Below, in pieces: positions 44,677 to 53,607 of a stretch of 64,000 nt of DNA. Position 1 is the first letter of the stretch. Every line of letters starts with the position of its first letter. Origin of the DNA: Campylobacter concisus (GTDB lineage: Bacteria > Campylobacterota > Campylobacteria > Campylobacterales > Campylobacteraceae); contig NZ_PIQS01000004.1 in NCBI RefSeq assembly GCF_003048405.1, positions 62,001-126,000 of the forward strand, given 5' to 3'. The translations under genes were made by a program, and so were the position numbers. The notes beneath the pieces are model-generated. The model did not search any database. It saw only the letters and a list, made by a program, of their open reading frames with translations, and was not told the origin of the DNA.

Positions 44677-45799
44677 GAGTTTTAGAAATTTCTTTTACTT
44701 TGCTGCAGATGTATTGCACCTCTTCGTCACTCAAACTATGATAAATAGGCAGTGACAACACTTGCTGATAATTTTTTAAAGCATTTGGAAAATCATTTAC
44801 TTTAAGTGAGTATTTGTTTTTGTAATAGCTTAGTAAATGTATCGGTATGTAGTGCAATGATGTGTGAATGCCATGCTCCAAAAGCTCTCTAGCAAAGCCA
44901 TCACGATTTTTGTTTATCTTAATAATATACTGAGTATAAATGTGCTCGCGTTTTTTGACAGGGATTGTTATATTGTGGCACTCGCCAAGCTCTTTATCAT
45001 AAATTCTTGCGATCTCTTGTCTTCTTTGTATGAGCTTATCTGTTCTTTCTAGCTGCGCAATAGAAAATGCTGCATTTATCGAGTTTATATCATACTTTAA
45101 GCCAATATCTACGACATCATAAATATAACTCAAGCTACCGAATTTATCAATGCCATTTACAAGAGCATAGTTGCTAAGCAGTTTTGCTCTTTTATAAATT
45201 TCCTCATCATTTGTCGTAAAAAATCCAACCGTTGATATAGGATTTTGCACACGCGAATGTGTTTGAAAGCACGATAAAAAAGAGTCTGAACCAACTTTTT
45301 TGCCATTGTATGTTAGTCCCATACCACGATTTGCATCATCTAAAATTTTTACACCGTATTTCTCACAAACCGCCGTTATTTCGTCCATCCTAGCACTTTG
45401 ACCTGCGATATGAGAGATAAAAGCACATTTTAATTTTTTGTGATTTTGCTCTTTTAGCACTTTCTCAAGGGCATCTGGGCAGATGTTAAAATCTTCTTCA
45501 TCAACATCCACAAAAATAGGCTCAGCATCAAAATGTCTAACAGCTTGTGCAATGCTAGGAAAGGCATTTATGGAGCAAATGACCTTATCTCCGCGTTTAG
45601 TGTCAAGCGCGCTTAGTGCCAAGTGGTGTGCAGCTGCGATATTATTTGTGGTAACTACAAATTTTGCACCAAAATACTCTTTTAACTTCTCTTCAAATCT
45701 AGCAACGATATTAGTAGTATTTTCAGAGTGCAAAGCCTCCTCAATAAGCTCACTTTCACGCTCAGTGATAGTTGGTCTATAAAACGGAATCTCTCTCAT
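44669..45799 (-). CDS. DegT/DnrJ/EryC1/StrS-family protein lacking the usual PLP lysine
   Basis: 376 residues with the sugar-aminotransferase fold: '[11 protein letters not shown]', '[19 protein letters not shown]', '[16 protein letters not shown]', '[12 protein letters not shown]' and '[21 protein letters not shown]' (PLP-holding Asp154/155). In typical members the Schiff-base Lys follows in an 'SFH..K...TGEGG' segment. Here residues 177-194 read '[18 protein letters not shown]', with no Lys and with His181. So it may be a dehydratase-like (ColD uses His) or non-catalytic member. It sits between nadE and lpxK, and probably acts in surface sugar synthesis. Confidence 0.82.
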   Translation of the reverse strand: MREIPFYRPTITERESELIEEALHSENTTNIVARFEEKLKEYFGAKFVVTTNNIAAAHHLALSALDTKRGDKVICSINAFPSIAQAVRHFDAEPIFVDVDEEDFNICPDALEKVLKEQNHKKLKCAFISHIAGQSARMDEITAVCEKYGVKILDDANRGMGLTYNGKKVGSDSFLSCFQTHSRVQNPISTVGFFTTNDEEIYKRAKLLSNYALVNGIDKFGSLSYIYDVVDIGLKYDINSINAAFSIAQLERTDKLIQRRQEIARIYDKELGECHNITIPVKKREHIYTQYIIKINKNRDGFARELLEHGIHTSLHYIPIHLLSYYKNKYSLKVNDFPNALKNYQQVLSLPIYHSLSDEEVQYICSKVKEISKTRV

Positions 45800-45809
45800 C
45801 TTTAATCCT

Positions 45810-46547
45810 TTAAATTTTCACTATCAACGGCATTTGTCGTTTAAACCTGTTTGAAACAACTCTATTTTCTATATCCGATACTGCTTTTAATCCGAACTTT
45901 TTGATGACTTGCTCCTTGTTATTTTCTAAATTTTCTAAAATCTCATCAATAACAGCATAACTGTAACCTATGTCGCCTTCGTCACTTTGTCCATCCCACA
46001 AATCAGCCGAAGGTGCTTTGTCAATAAAATTTTTATCAACCCCAAGATGTTTTGCAAATTCAAAAATTTCACTTTTGTAAAGCTCTCCGATAGGATTTAT
46101 TGCACATGCTAAATCCCCAAATATCGTACCGTATCCAAGCATAAGCTCACTTTTGTTGCTTGTTCCGATAACTAGAGCGTTTATACTAGATGAATAATCA
46201 TAAAGCAAGCTCATTCTAACTCTAGCTGCTAAATTCCCTTTTCTTAAATTGCTTAAATTTATATCTATCGTTTCGTAAAAGGCATTTAAAATACCCTCTA
46301 TGGATAAAACCTTATATTTTATGTTTAATTTTTCGCATAAATTTAAGGCATCGTCCATATTTTGTCTGTTTGATGATGCTGTTGGCATGATGAGTGCATG
46401 AGTTTCATTTGGTTTTGCTCTTGCACACAAAGTCGCTACTACAGCAGAATCAATACCTCCACTAACACCCAACAACAAATTTTTATCTTTAGTTTTATCT
46501 TTTAAGCTAAAAACTAAAGATTCTTCGATCCTTTGATACTCCTTCAT
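45810..46547 (-). CDS. nadE: NAD synthetase (ammonia-dependent)
   Basis: 245 residues from the ATG at 46547 (MKEYQRIEESLVFSLKDK), with AAAGGA just upstream; the frame is open 11 codons further to a TTG but that part looks like leader. 'LLLGVSGGIDSAVVATLCAR' is the PP-loop, 'GTSNKSELMLGYGTIFGDLACAINPIG' and 'PSADLWDGQSDEGDIGYSY' are NadE motifs. No glutaminase domain. It makes NAD from deamido-NAD. First gene of the unit to kdsB. Confidence 0.95.
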   Translation of the reverse strand: MKEYQRIEESLVFSLKDKTKDKNLLLGVSGGIDSAVVATLCARAKPNETHALIMPTASSNRQNMDDALNLCEKLNIKYKVLSIEGILNAFYETIDINLSNLRKGNLAARVRMSLLYDYSSSINALVIGTSNKSELMLGYGTIFGDLACAINPIGELYKSEIFEFAKHLGVDKNFIDKAPSADLWDGQSDEGDIGYSYAVIDEILENLENNKEQVIKKFGLKAVSDIENRVVSNRFKRQMPLIVKI

Positions 46548-46667
46548 TCTTCCTTTGCCTAGATTTGCTTCCTTTTGCAAAAATTATACTAAGTAAATTT
46601 AAAATTTTTCTTTAAGTTTAAGTAAAAAGATGTAAAATTTTAAGAAATAATAAATTTAAGGTAAAAA

Positions 46668-47270
46668 ATGAGAGTAATACACAAAAGTTTTGGAGATTTT
46701 GACACTAATTGTTACATCGTTACAAAAAATAGCTCATCTATAGTGATAGATCCGGGAGATGGGGCAAAAGAATGGGTTTTGCAAAATGCTAAAAATTTAA
46801 AAGTCATCCTTTGCACTCACGGGCATTTTGATCATATTTACGACGTGAGCGAGCTAAAAAATGAGCTAGAAATTCCAGTTTATATTAATAAATTTGATGC
46901 TTTCATGTGCGAGAGTGATATTTTTGGTTATATGAAAAGTACTTTTACTCCGGATGTTTTAGTTGATAATGATGAAAATTTTAACATTGATGATTTTTGC
47001 ATCAAATTTCATCATTTCCCAGGACATACGCCAGGTTGCTCGATGATAGAGATAGATGACATGATGTTTAGTGGAGATTTTTTATTTAAAGGAAGTATAG
47101 GACGCTGGGATTTTCCTTTTTCAGATAAAAATGAAATGTTAAAAAGTCTAGGAAAATGTAAAAATTTAAAAGGTAACTTCACGCTTTATCCAGGACACGG
47201 AGAAGGCAGTACACTAGAGGCTGAGCAAAACAATATTGGTTATTGGATAGATATAGTAAAAAATAGCTAA
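46668..47270 (+). CDS. metallo-beta-lactamase-fold hydrolase (glyoxalase II-like)
   Basis: 200 residues: 'IDPGDGAKEWV', metal motif 'CTHGHFDHIYDV', 'HFPGHTPGCSMIEID', 'FSGDFLFKGSIGRWDFPFSD' and 'YPGHGEGSTLEAEQNN'. The pattern is that of YcbL/glyoxalase II-type thioester hydrolases. It is divergent from nadE, as in C. jejuni (Cj0809c, from memory). Cytoplasmic; substrate unknown. Confidence 0.9.
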   Translation: MRVIHKSFGDFDTNCYIVTKNSSSIVIDPGDGAKEWVLQNAKNLKVILCTHGHFDHIYDVSELKNELEIPVYINKFDAFMCESDIFGYMKSTFTPDVLVDNDENFNIDDFCIKFHHFPGHTPGCSMIEIDDMMFSGDFLFKGSIGRWDFPFSDKNEMLKSLGKCKNLKGNFTLYPGHGEGSTLEAEQNNIGYWIDIVKNS

Positions 47271-47415
47271 AAATTTTTGGTGATATTAATTTCAAGTTTC
47301 AAGCTTCTAAAGTGCACTTAATCACTATTAAAAATTTATATTTTTTATAAAACTAAAAGTCAATCAAAAAAGATAGAGAAATTTTGTATGGGGGTCTATT
47401 TTAAATTTTGAAAAG

Positions 47416-47439
47416 GTCCGAGCGAAAGCTCGCTCGGAC
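47416..47439 (-). terminator. porin gene terminator
   Basis: Perfect 10-base stem GTCCGAGCGA (47416-47425) with TCGCTCGGAC (47430-47439) and loop AAGC, 7 bases past the porin stop; CCTTTTC follows on the reverse strand. It is the strongest hairpin in the window by stem length and GC. Confidence 0.9.
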
Positions 47440-47446
47440 AAAGGTT

Positions 47447-48694
47447 TTAGAAGCTATATTTTGCTTCAAATCTTATACGATTTTGTTTAAAGCTTTCGCT
47501 ATCTTTTTTATCTTTAGCAGCTGCATACCAAGTTAGGAAATTAAGTTTTTTGCTATATTTGTAGCTAGCTTGTGCATACCACTCATTTCTTTTTGCTCTC
47601 TCTTTATCAAGAGCATAACTTGTTCCTTTACCTTGAGTATAGCCAGCACCAAGACCAAATTTATCTATATCATATCCAGCATTAACAAACCAGTAATCGT
47701 TGTCACCTTTGATATTATTGTAGTATTGTTTGCTACCACTCATTACACCATTTAATATTTTAGCTGGGTTGATTAGCTGACCATTTGCATCGATTGATGT
47801 AAATGCGATTTTACCGCTATTTCTAGCATCATTATCTTTATTTTTAGCGTCAAATTCTAAATAACCAGCATTAAATTTAGCACCAAATAGTTTTGTTCCA
47901 GCTTGAACAGCCCAAAAGTCAGCATCAGTTACTTTTTTGTGATCTGAATCACTATAAACATATTGACCTTTTAGGTTTAGGTTTATATCGTCAGTTACAT
48001 TAAAGCTAAATGCTGCTTCAGCACCATAAAGTGTTGCTATTTCTTGTAGATTTGCAATAGCTACCTTAAACGATACTGGGTCATAGCTACCAACTGCACC
48101 TAAATAATAGAGGTTAGCAGGAGCGTCATGGAATTTTGTACCATTCGTTACTTCTTTTAGGAAAGGTCCATCTACTTCATCACTATTGTTTTCTATGGCA
48201 TCATAAGCAGCAGCTGTTAAAGTAAGGCCAGACACATCTGTACTTACAGCTTTTAGACCAGTAGCTGCTATATCACCATCATCATAGAAAGTTTTGATAA
48301 GTTGTTTACCTGCTGTAATAGTAGTGTTAGATACTTTGTATCCTAGATACATCTCATATACACCAAAAGAATTTGTTGTATTTGTTTTATCTGTACCAGT
48401 TGCTACTTTATCGCCTGAATCATCAGTAGCAGCATATCTTAGTGTCAATACACCAAAGAAATTATCATCAATAGCGGCTTTAAATGATGTTTGCATTCTA
48501 AAAGCATGGCCTGCATTATTACCCTTTACAGTACCAGCTGTAGTTTTCTTAGTGCTATCATTTGTATAACGATATCTTGCAAATCCTGAAAGATCTACAT
48601 TTTTTATAGCTTCTTCAAGTGGAGTTGCACTTGCAACGCTTGAAAATGCACCTAAAGCAACCAAAGCAGCTAAGCTAACTTTTGTAATTTTCAT
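47447..48694 (-). CDS. porA: major outer membrane porin (MOMP/PorA family)
   Basis: 415 residues with signal peptide (MKITKVSLAALVALGAFSSVASA), then 'TPLEEAIKNVDLSGFARYRY', the usual mature start of Campylobacter MOMP. The body alternates hydrophobic and polar residues as in 16-18-strand barrels, and the C-terminus 'IRFEAKYSF' ends in Phe as required for outer-membrane insertion. It forms the main general pore and a surface antigen. An AAAGGAG site precedes the ATG; upstream TATGATAAT (reverse strand, about 48729-48740) can be the -10 region. Confidence 0.93.
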   Translation of the reverse strand: MKITKVSLAALVALGAFSSVASATPLEEAIKNVDLSGFARYRYTNDSTKKTTAGTVKGNNAGHAFRMQTSFKAAIDDNFFGVLTLRYAATDDSGDKVATGTDKTNTTNSFGVYEMYLGYKVSNTTITAGKQLIKTFYDDGDIAATGLKAVSTDVSGLTLTAAAYDAIENNSDEVDGPFLKEVTNGTKFHDAPANLYYLGAVGSYDPVSFKVAIANLQEIATLYGAEAAFSFNVTDDINLNLKGQYVYSDSDHKKVTDADFWAVQAGTKLFGAKFNAGYLEFDAKNKDNDARNSGKIAFTSIDANGQLINPAKILNGVMSGSKQYYNNIKGDNDYWFVNAGYDIDKFGLGAGYTQGKGTSYALDKERAKRNEWYAQASYKYSKKLNFLTWYAAAKDKKDSESFKQNRIRFEAKYSF

Positions 48695-48889
48695 CTAAAT
48701 CTCCTTTTGATAAAAAGTTTTGAAAGGATATTATCATAGAAAATTAATTTTATTGCTTAATTTTTCTTAAAAATTTAAAAAATGTTACCAATTATTTACC
48801 AAAATAGGATAATGAGATAAAGATTGTCTTTTTAAAATTTCACTTTATTTGGGAGTAATTGCAAGAAAATCAAAAATTTTTACTTACTT

Positions 48890-49423
48890 TTAGCTATTAT
48901 CTTTAGCTTCTTCTCGTTCTTTTTTCTGCCTTATAGCAGCTTCTTTTTGGATATTTTTTTGTTGAGCCAAGAAGATATGCTCTTCAAGTGTGACAAGTTG
49001 AAATATTCCTTCAAAAATTTTTATATCTTTAACATATCCAAGCACTTTCACTTCTCTTTTTCTGCTCTCTTCAAATCTTGCTTGCGCGTCAAATTCCACC
49101 ACGTCACCAAGCTTTAGCGGTCCAAAGAAATTTATCCTAGCACCGATACTAACGCAAAATTCTTCATTTATGGCTAAAAGCGCAGCGTGATTTGCCCCCA
49201 TAAAAACAAACCCACTATGAATAAGCCCCTCGGCGTCGCACACCATATCATCCGTAGTAAAAAATCTAGTCCTTGCGTGATTTTTTTCAAGTAAAAATGC
49301 CGTTCCACTAAAATTTAGCTTTGTAAGTGGAGCAGTTTTGATCTCGTTTCTTAATGGATTTTCATCTTCTGGTAAGATTATTTGCGACTCATCTCTTACA
49401 TCATAGATATTTTCTTCTGCCAT
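48890..49423 (-). CDS. hotdog-fold protein of the Cj0977 type
   Basis: 177 residues. 'LNFSGTAFLLEKNHARTRFFTTDDM', 'GLIHSGFVFMGANHAALLAINEE' and 'ARINFFGPLKLGDVVEFDAQA' form a hotdog thioesterase-like core; the C-terminus is a charged helix. The C. jejuni counterpart Cj0977 is, as I recall, flagella-co-regulated, required for invasion and binds acyl-CoA in its structure. It lies 8 bases after cmoB, which matches C. jejuni order (cj0976-cj0977). Confidence 0.85.
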   Translation of the reverse strand: MAEENIYDVRDESQIILPEDENPLRNEIKTAPLTKLNFSGTAFLLEKNHARTRFFTTDDMVCDAEGLIHSGFVFMGANHAALLAINEEFCVSIGARINFFGPLKLGDVVEFDAQARFEESRKREVKVLGYVKDIKIFEGIFQLVTLEEHIFLAQQKNIQKEAAIRQKKEREEAKDNS

Positions 49424-49431
49424 TTTTATCC

Positions 49432-50301
49432 TTAAATTTTAACTCTAACATATGCTCTTTTTGGCGCTGGGTAGCCCTCGATGGTCTTTGTAATGTCATC
49501 TGGGTCTAAGAAATTTCCAAGACTCTCGCCATCTATCCACTGCGTTTTTCGCTGCTCATTTAGATCAGTCGCCTTTGTCTCGAGTAGGGTAAAATCCCTA
49601 AATTTAGCTCTCTCGCACCAGTTTTGAAGTGCCGAGAGTGTCGGTACAAAGTAGATATTTGGAATTTTTGAGTATCTATCCTTTGGACTTAGCGCAAAAT
49701 CGCCATCCATATCAATATACATGGTATCTAAAAATAGCTCTCCTCTAGGATTTAGCGCGGTTTTTAGCTCTTTTAGCATCTTGATAGGATCGCTTCTGTG
49801 GTATATCACGCCAAGGCAAAAAATGGTATCAAATTTCACTCCAAACTCAGGCAAGTTCTCTACTCCAAGAAGCTCGTAAGCGATATTTGAGCGGATAAAT
49901 TTATTTAAAAAAGCAAACTGCAAATATGTATGCACGCTAGGATCAAAGCCAGTTATGCTTTTTGGACCGTACTCAAGCATCTTAAACATATAATATCCAT
50001 TATTACAACCCACATCAGCCACGCACTTGCTAGCTAAATTTAGGTGTGGGGCTAGGATGTTAAATTTAATAAAACTTTGCCACTCGCTATCTATATATAT
50101 ATCATCAAGTAAAAATGGCCCTTTTCGCCAAGGCTTTAGACTAAGGGCGAGGTTGTAAATTTCATCTTTTTTAGCTTGGTCTAAATTTTTAAATTTTACA
50201 TTTACGCTGTCAGAGAGGCTAAATTCGCAGTCAAAATTTGCTAAATTTTCTATCCTATTATAAATTTGCTTTTGCTGCTCGTTAAATTTGCTAAGATCCA
50301 C
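49432..50301 (-). CDS. cmoB: tRNA U34 carboxymethyltransferase CmoB
   Basis: 289 residues from a GTG at 50301. 'PWRKGPFLLDDIYIDSEWQSFIKFN', the SAM-fold 'VADVGCNNGYYMFKML', 'TFDPSVHTYLQF'-like 'GFDPSVHTYLQFAFLNKFI' and 'YPAPKRAYVRVK' at the end are CmoB features. It uses carboxy-SAM made by CmoA to modify wobble uridine. The cmoA gene is at the right edge of this window. It follows the small lipoprotein gene by one base. Confidence 0.94.
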   Translation of the reverse strand: MDLSKFNEQQKQIYNRIENLANFDCEFSLSDSVNVKFKNLDQAKKDEIYNLALSLKPWRKGPFLLDDIYIDSEWQSFIKFNILAPHLNLASKCVADVGCNNGYYMFKMLEYGPKSITGFDPSVHTYLQFAFLNKFIRSNIAYELLGVENLPEFGVKFDTIFCLGVIYHRSDPIKMLKELKTALNPRGELFLDTMYIDMDGDFALSPKDRYSKIPNIYFVPTLSALQNWCERAKFRDFTLLETKATDLNEQRKTQWIDGESLGNFLDPDDITKTIEGYPAPKRAYVRVKI

Positions 50302-50302
50302 G

Positions 50303-50470
50303 CTATTTCCAGTCTACGATGTTGTGCGGACACTCTTTTTGGTAGGTGCCAGTAGCGTCATAATACTCTTTACAATCATTATAATATTGAGTCGAAACTC
50401 CACGCTCATTCATATAAAGACAACCATTGAAAAATAGCGCTATAAAGCCTAAAAATATAATCTTTTTCAT
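50303..50470 (-). CDS. small lipoprotein, 55 residues
   Basis: Short frame, ATG at 50470, TAG at 50303-50305, one base before the cmoB GTG. The protein begins 'MKKIIFLGFIALFFNGCLYM', a lipoprotein signal with Cys17, then a short mature part with two further Cys ('YYNDCKEYYDA', 'QKECPHNIVDWK'). In C. jejuni a small lipoprotein gene (cj0978c) stands next to cj0977, from memory. Likely envelope-attached; function unknown. Confidence 0.82.
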   Translation of the reverse strand: MKKIIFLGFIALFFNGCLYMNERGVSTQYYNDCKEYYDATGTYQKECPHNIVDWK

Positions 50471-50564
50471 GTGGCGGATTTTATCATAAATAAAAATTTT
50501 ATGCTAGAATAGCAAGCAGTTTTAGAGCCAAGTTTGGCTAATATTAAGCAAAAAAAGGCATTTT

Positions 50565-51644
50565 ATGCAAAGAAGAGATTTTTTTAAATTCAGTAGTTTT
50601 TTAGGTGCAGCAAGTCTGCTTCCAAGTGTCACTCTAGCTAGTGACGAGCCAGCAAGCCCAGTAGTTAGAAATTTCGACGTAAATTTCAAACATCTGCTTC
50701 TTGAAAAGGGTAAAAACTCGAGAATTTGGCTGCCACTTCCGCTAAATACCAGCTATCAGCACCTAACTCAGGACTACGTCATAAACACAACCGCTAAAAA
50801 CGTCTACATTTCAGATACGCTAATACCAACAATGTATGCTGATTTTGAAGAAAACGAGCCAAGACCTATTTTAAATGTGCAGTTTAAAATCCAAACAACA
50901 GAGCGTAACACTGACTTTAGCAAGGTAAATTACGATCCAAACGAGAAGGTAGATCCTGCGATTTTAGAGTATCTAAAACCAACTTCGCACATCCCAACTG
51001 ATGGTGTCGTAAGAGCAAAAGCACTAGATATAGTTGGAAATTTAAAGGGCGATTTAGAGCGTGCAAAAGCGATCTACACGTGGGTTGCAAACACTATGCA
51101 GCGCGATAACAGCATCCTAGGATGTGGTACGGGCGACGTTAGAGCTATACTAGAAAGTGGCAAGCTTGTAGGCAAATGCACCGACATAAACTCGGTTTTT
51201 GTGGGGCTTTGCAGATCAGTTGGCATCCCTGCAAGAGAAATTTTTGGAATTAGAGTTGGTCAGTCTAGATTTTCAGATCAGATGGGTAGTGCAAAAGAAG
51301 GCGTCGCTAAAATTTCAGGCGGACAACACTGCAGGGCCGAGTTTTACCTAAAAGGCTATGGTTGGATACCTGTTGATCCAGCGGACGTCACAAAAGTAAG
51401 ACTAGGCGAGAAGTTAACAAATGATGACGCCAAGATCGTAGCTATTAGAGACTATTGCTTTGGCAACTGGGAGATGTGCTGGATAGGCTTTAACTACGGA
51501 CGTGACTTTATCTTAAAGCCAGAGCCTGAGCAAACTCCGCTAAATAACTTTGGTTACCCATACGCTGAAGTTGATGGCAACACACAAAACTACTATTCGC
51601 CAAAAGAATTTAGCTACGACTACGTATCAACAGAGCTAAAATGA
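50565..51644 (+). CDS. Tat-exported transglutaminase-like protein
   Basis: 359 residues with a twin-arginine signal (MQRRDFFKFSSFLGAASLLPSVTLA). The transglutaminase-like triad is visible: Cys in 'LVGKCTDINSVFVGLCRSVGIPAREIFG', His in 'GGQHCRAEFYLKGYGW' and Asp in 'IPVDPADVTKV'. An N-terminal beta domain (residues 35-130) precedes it. It is more likely a periplasmic protease or amidase than a true cross-linker. The stop overlaps the ATG of the MerT-like gene. Confidence 0.86.
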   Translation: MQRRDFFKFSSFLGAASLLPSVTLASDEPASPVVRNFDVNFKHLLLEKGKNSRIWLPLPLNTSYQHLTQDYVINTTAKNVYISDTLIPTMYADFEENEPRPILNVQFKIQTTERNTDFSKVNYDPNEKVDPAILEYLKPTSHIPTDGVVRAKALDIVGNLKGDLERAKAIYTWVANTMQRDNSILGCGTGDVRAILESGKLVGKCTDINSVFVGLCRSVGIPAREIFGIRVGQSRFSDQMGSAKEGVAKISGGQHCRAEFYLKGYGWIPVDPADVTKVRLGEKLTNDDAKIVAIRDYCFGNWEMCWIGFNYGRDFILKPEPEQTPLNNFGYPYAEVDGNTQNYYSPKEFSYDYVSTELK

Positions 51645-51964
51645 GAGCCTTTTGGCTGATACTAACATCCATAGGTAGCGCTATCGGCGCTACCTTGTGC
51701 TGCTTGCCGGCACTTCTTTTTCTACTTTTTGGTACATCTTTTTCATTTCTATCTTGGACACAAAATTTATACGAGTACCGCGTACCTTTAAGCGTCGTGG
51801 CCGTCATTTGCTTTGTGATCTCAGGTGTAGCTTTATTTTACAAGCCAAAAAGCTGTAACCTAAGCTATAAAAAGAAAAAATGGATACTTATATATATACT
51901 TTTTGGAGTGATTTTGCTTTTACTCCTTACATATCCGGAGCTTTTAGGAGAAATTTATGCGTAA
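51641..51964 (+). CDS. MerT-like membrane transporter
   Basis: 107 residues with three membrane helices. The first carries the Cys pair 'GATLCCLPALLFLLFG', the metal relay of mercuric transporter MerT; 'YKPKSC' holds another Cys. No merA or merR lies near, so a different soft metal (copper) or a thiol compound may be moved. Start by ATGA overlap with the transglutaminase gene. Confidence 0.8.
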   Translation: MRAFWLILTSIGSAIGATLCCLPALLFLLFGTSFSFLSWTQNLYEYRVPLSVVAVICFVISGVALFYKPKSCNLSYKKKKWILIYILFGVILLLLLTYPELLGEIYA

Positions 51965-52214
51965 AATTTTAGTTTTAACCCTTTTTGCACTTAGTTGCTA
52001 CGCTGATAAAAAGATAGAAATTTCAGTACCTAGCATGCACTGTCCGCTTTGCACAGCGATAGTAAGAAAGGCCGCACTTAGCGTTGAGGGCGTAAAAAAG
52101 GCAGATGTATCGCTAAAAGAGCGAAAAGCTGTCGTTATAGCAGATGATAAGGTCGATGAAAAAGAGCTTTTAAAAGCAGTCGATGCGACTGGCTATAAGG
52201 GCGAGATAAAATAA
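51957..52214 (+). CDS. MerP-like periplasmic heavy-metal-binding protein
   Basis: 85 residues: signal peptide 'MRKILVLTLFALSCYA', then an HMA domain with 'SMHCPLCTAIVRKAALSVEGVKKADVSLKERKAVV' (two joined parts; Cys-x-x-Cys as CPLC). The fold binds one soft metal ion. It overlaps the MerT-like gene by 8 bases and would hand metal to it. Confidence 0.88.
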   Translation: MRKILVLTLFALSCYADKKIEISVPSMHCPLCTAIVRKAALSVEGVKKADVSLKERKAVVIADDKVDEKELLKAVDATGYKGEIK

Positions 52215-52230
52215 ATCTACGGAGGCAAAT

Positions 52231-53520
52231 ATGTCAAATAGTGAAATTCTAACGAAATTTGAGACACTTGCTGCGATACCACACTGCAGTTATGAGACCG
52301 ATAAGATGCGTGATTTTCTAGCTAGCTATGCAAAAGATAAGGGCTGTGAGGTTACAGTCGATAAATTTGGCAACATTCATGCGTTTAAAGGTAAGCCAAA
52401 AATTTGCTTGCAAAGCCACTACGATATGGTCTGCATGGGCGATGCTCCAAAGATCGAAATAGTTTACGGTGATGATGGCTACATGAGGGCTAAAAAATCA
52501 TCTTTAGGTGCCGATAACGGCATCGGCGTGGCTATCATGATGCAGATGATAAGCGAATTTGACGACATTGAGTGCCTCTTTACAAACAACGAAGAAGTCG
52601 GCATGATCGGAGCCACTGGCTTTAGTGGCGAGTTAAAAGCCGATAAGCTTTTAAATTTAGACAGCGAAGAAGACGACCGCGTCACTATCGGCTGTGCTGG
52701 CGGTGTAAATTTATTTGCCACCATCTCACTTAATAGCAAAAAAATAAAAGAGAGCACGCTTTATGAAGTAAAAGTGAGCGGACTGCCTGGCGGACACTCT
52801 GGCAACGAGATACATAAAAATATCCCAAATGCAATCAAGGTTTTGGCGGCATTTGTGACTAAAAATGGCTGCAAGCTTGTCAAATTTGAAGGTGGCGAGC
52901 GAAGCAACTCTATCCCAAGTGGCGCAACCGCACTGGTTCTAAGCGATAAGGAGCTAAAGAGCGAGTGTGAAAATTTAAGTGTGAAAAAGCTTGGCAAGGG
53001 AGATGAAATTTTAGAAAATGGCGAGAAAATTTTAGCTTTAATTAACTCATTTTCACAAGGCGTAAGAGCCTATAACTGCGAGCTAGGCATACCACAAGAT
53101 AGCGTAAATCTCTCACTTGTAAAGATCAAAGATGATGACATGCTTGAAGTGGAGTTTTTTGCAAGGTCAATGAGCAAAGACGGGCTAAATAGGATGGAAT
53201 TTGAAATTTCAGAGCTTGCAAAAGCGCTTGGCTTTAGCGTTATTGCAAAAGATAGAAACCCTGCTTGGAAGCCTATAAATGATAAATTTGCAAATGATAT
53301 CTTAGAAGAGCTAAAAATTTATAAGCCAAATGTAAGGATAACAGCTGTGCATGCTGGACTTGAATGTGGCGTACTTTTGGAGAAAAAAGCGGGTCTTAGT
53401 GCTTGCTCAATAGGACCAAATATCCACTCACCTCACTCAACAAGAGAATGCTGCGAGGTTGAATCTGCGCTTTTTATAGAAAAAGTAGTTCGCGGTATCG
53501 TTAAAAAATATAACTCATAA
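52231..53520 (+). CDS. pepD: aminoacyl-histidine dipeptidase (PepD, M20)
   Basis: 429 residues. Metal site 'ICLQSHYDMVCMG', 'LGADNGIGVAIMMQM', 'LFTNNEEVGMIGA', 'LLNLDSEEDDRV', 'VSGLPGGHSGNEIHK' and 'CSIGPNIHSPHSTRECCEV' are PepD features. This cytosolic zinc peptidase splits Xaa-His dipeptides and related peptides, fitting an organism that lives on amino acids. It follows merP by 16 bases with ACGGAGG as ribosome site. Confidence 0.94.
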   Translation: MSNSEILTKFETLAAIPHCSYETDKMRDFLASYAKDKGCEVTVDKFGNIHAFKGKPKICLQSHYDMVCMGDAPKIEIVYGDDGYMRAKKSSLGADNGIGVAIMMQMISEFDDIECLFTNNEEVGMIGATGFSGELKADKLLNLDSEEDDRVTIGCAGGVNLFATISLNSKKIKESTLYEVKVSGLPGGHSGNEIHKNIPNAIKVLAAFVTKNGCKLVKFEGGERSNSIPSGATALVLSDKELKSECENLSVKKLGKGDEILENGEKILALINSFSQGVRAYNCELGIPQDSVNLSLVKIKDDDMLEVEFFARSMSKDGLNRMEFEISELAKALGFSVIAKDRNPAWKPINDKFANDILEELKIYKPNVRITAVHAGLECGVLLEKKAGLSACSIGPNIHSPHSTRECCEVESALFIEKVVRGIVKKYNS

Positions 53521-53523
53521 AAA

Positions 53524-53557
53524 ATAAAATTTGCTAGAAATTTCTAGCAAATTTTAT
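53524..53557. terminator. 34-bp perfect palindrome between convergent pepD and pyrC
   Basis: ATAAAATTTGCTAGAAA is followed directly by its exact reverse complement. The A/T outer arms give T-runs on both strands, so it can end transcription from both sides. Confidence 0.85.
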
Positions 53558-53607
53558 CTATCAAATAGGATAAGTCAAATTTACCCGCAAACTCGAGCAA
53601 TTTTAGA

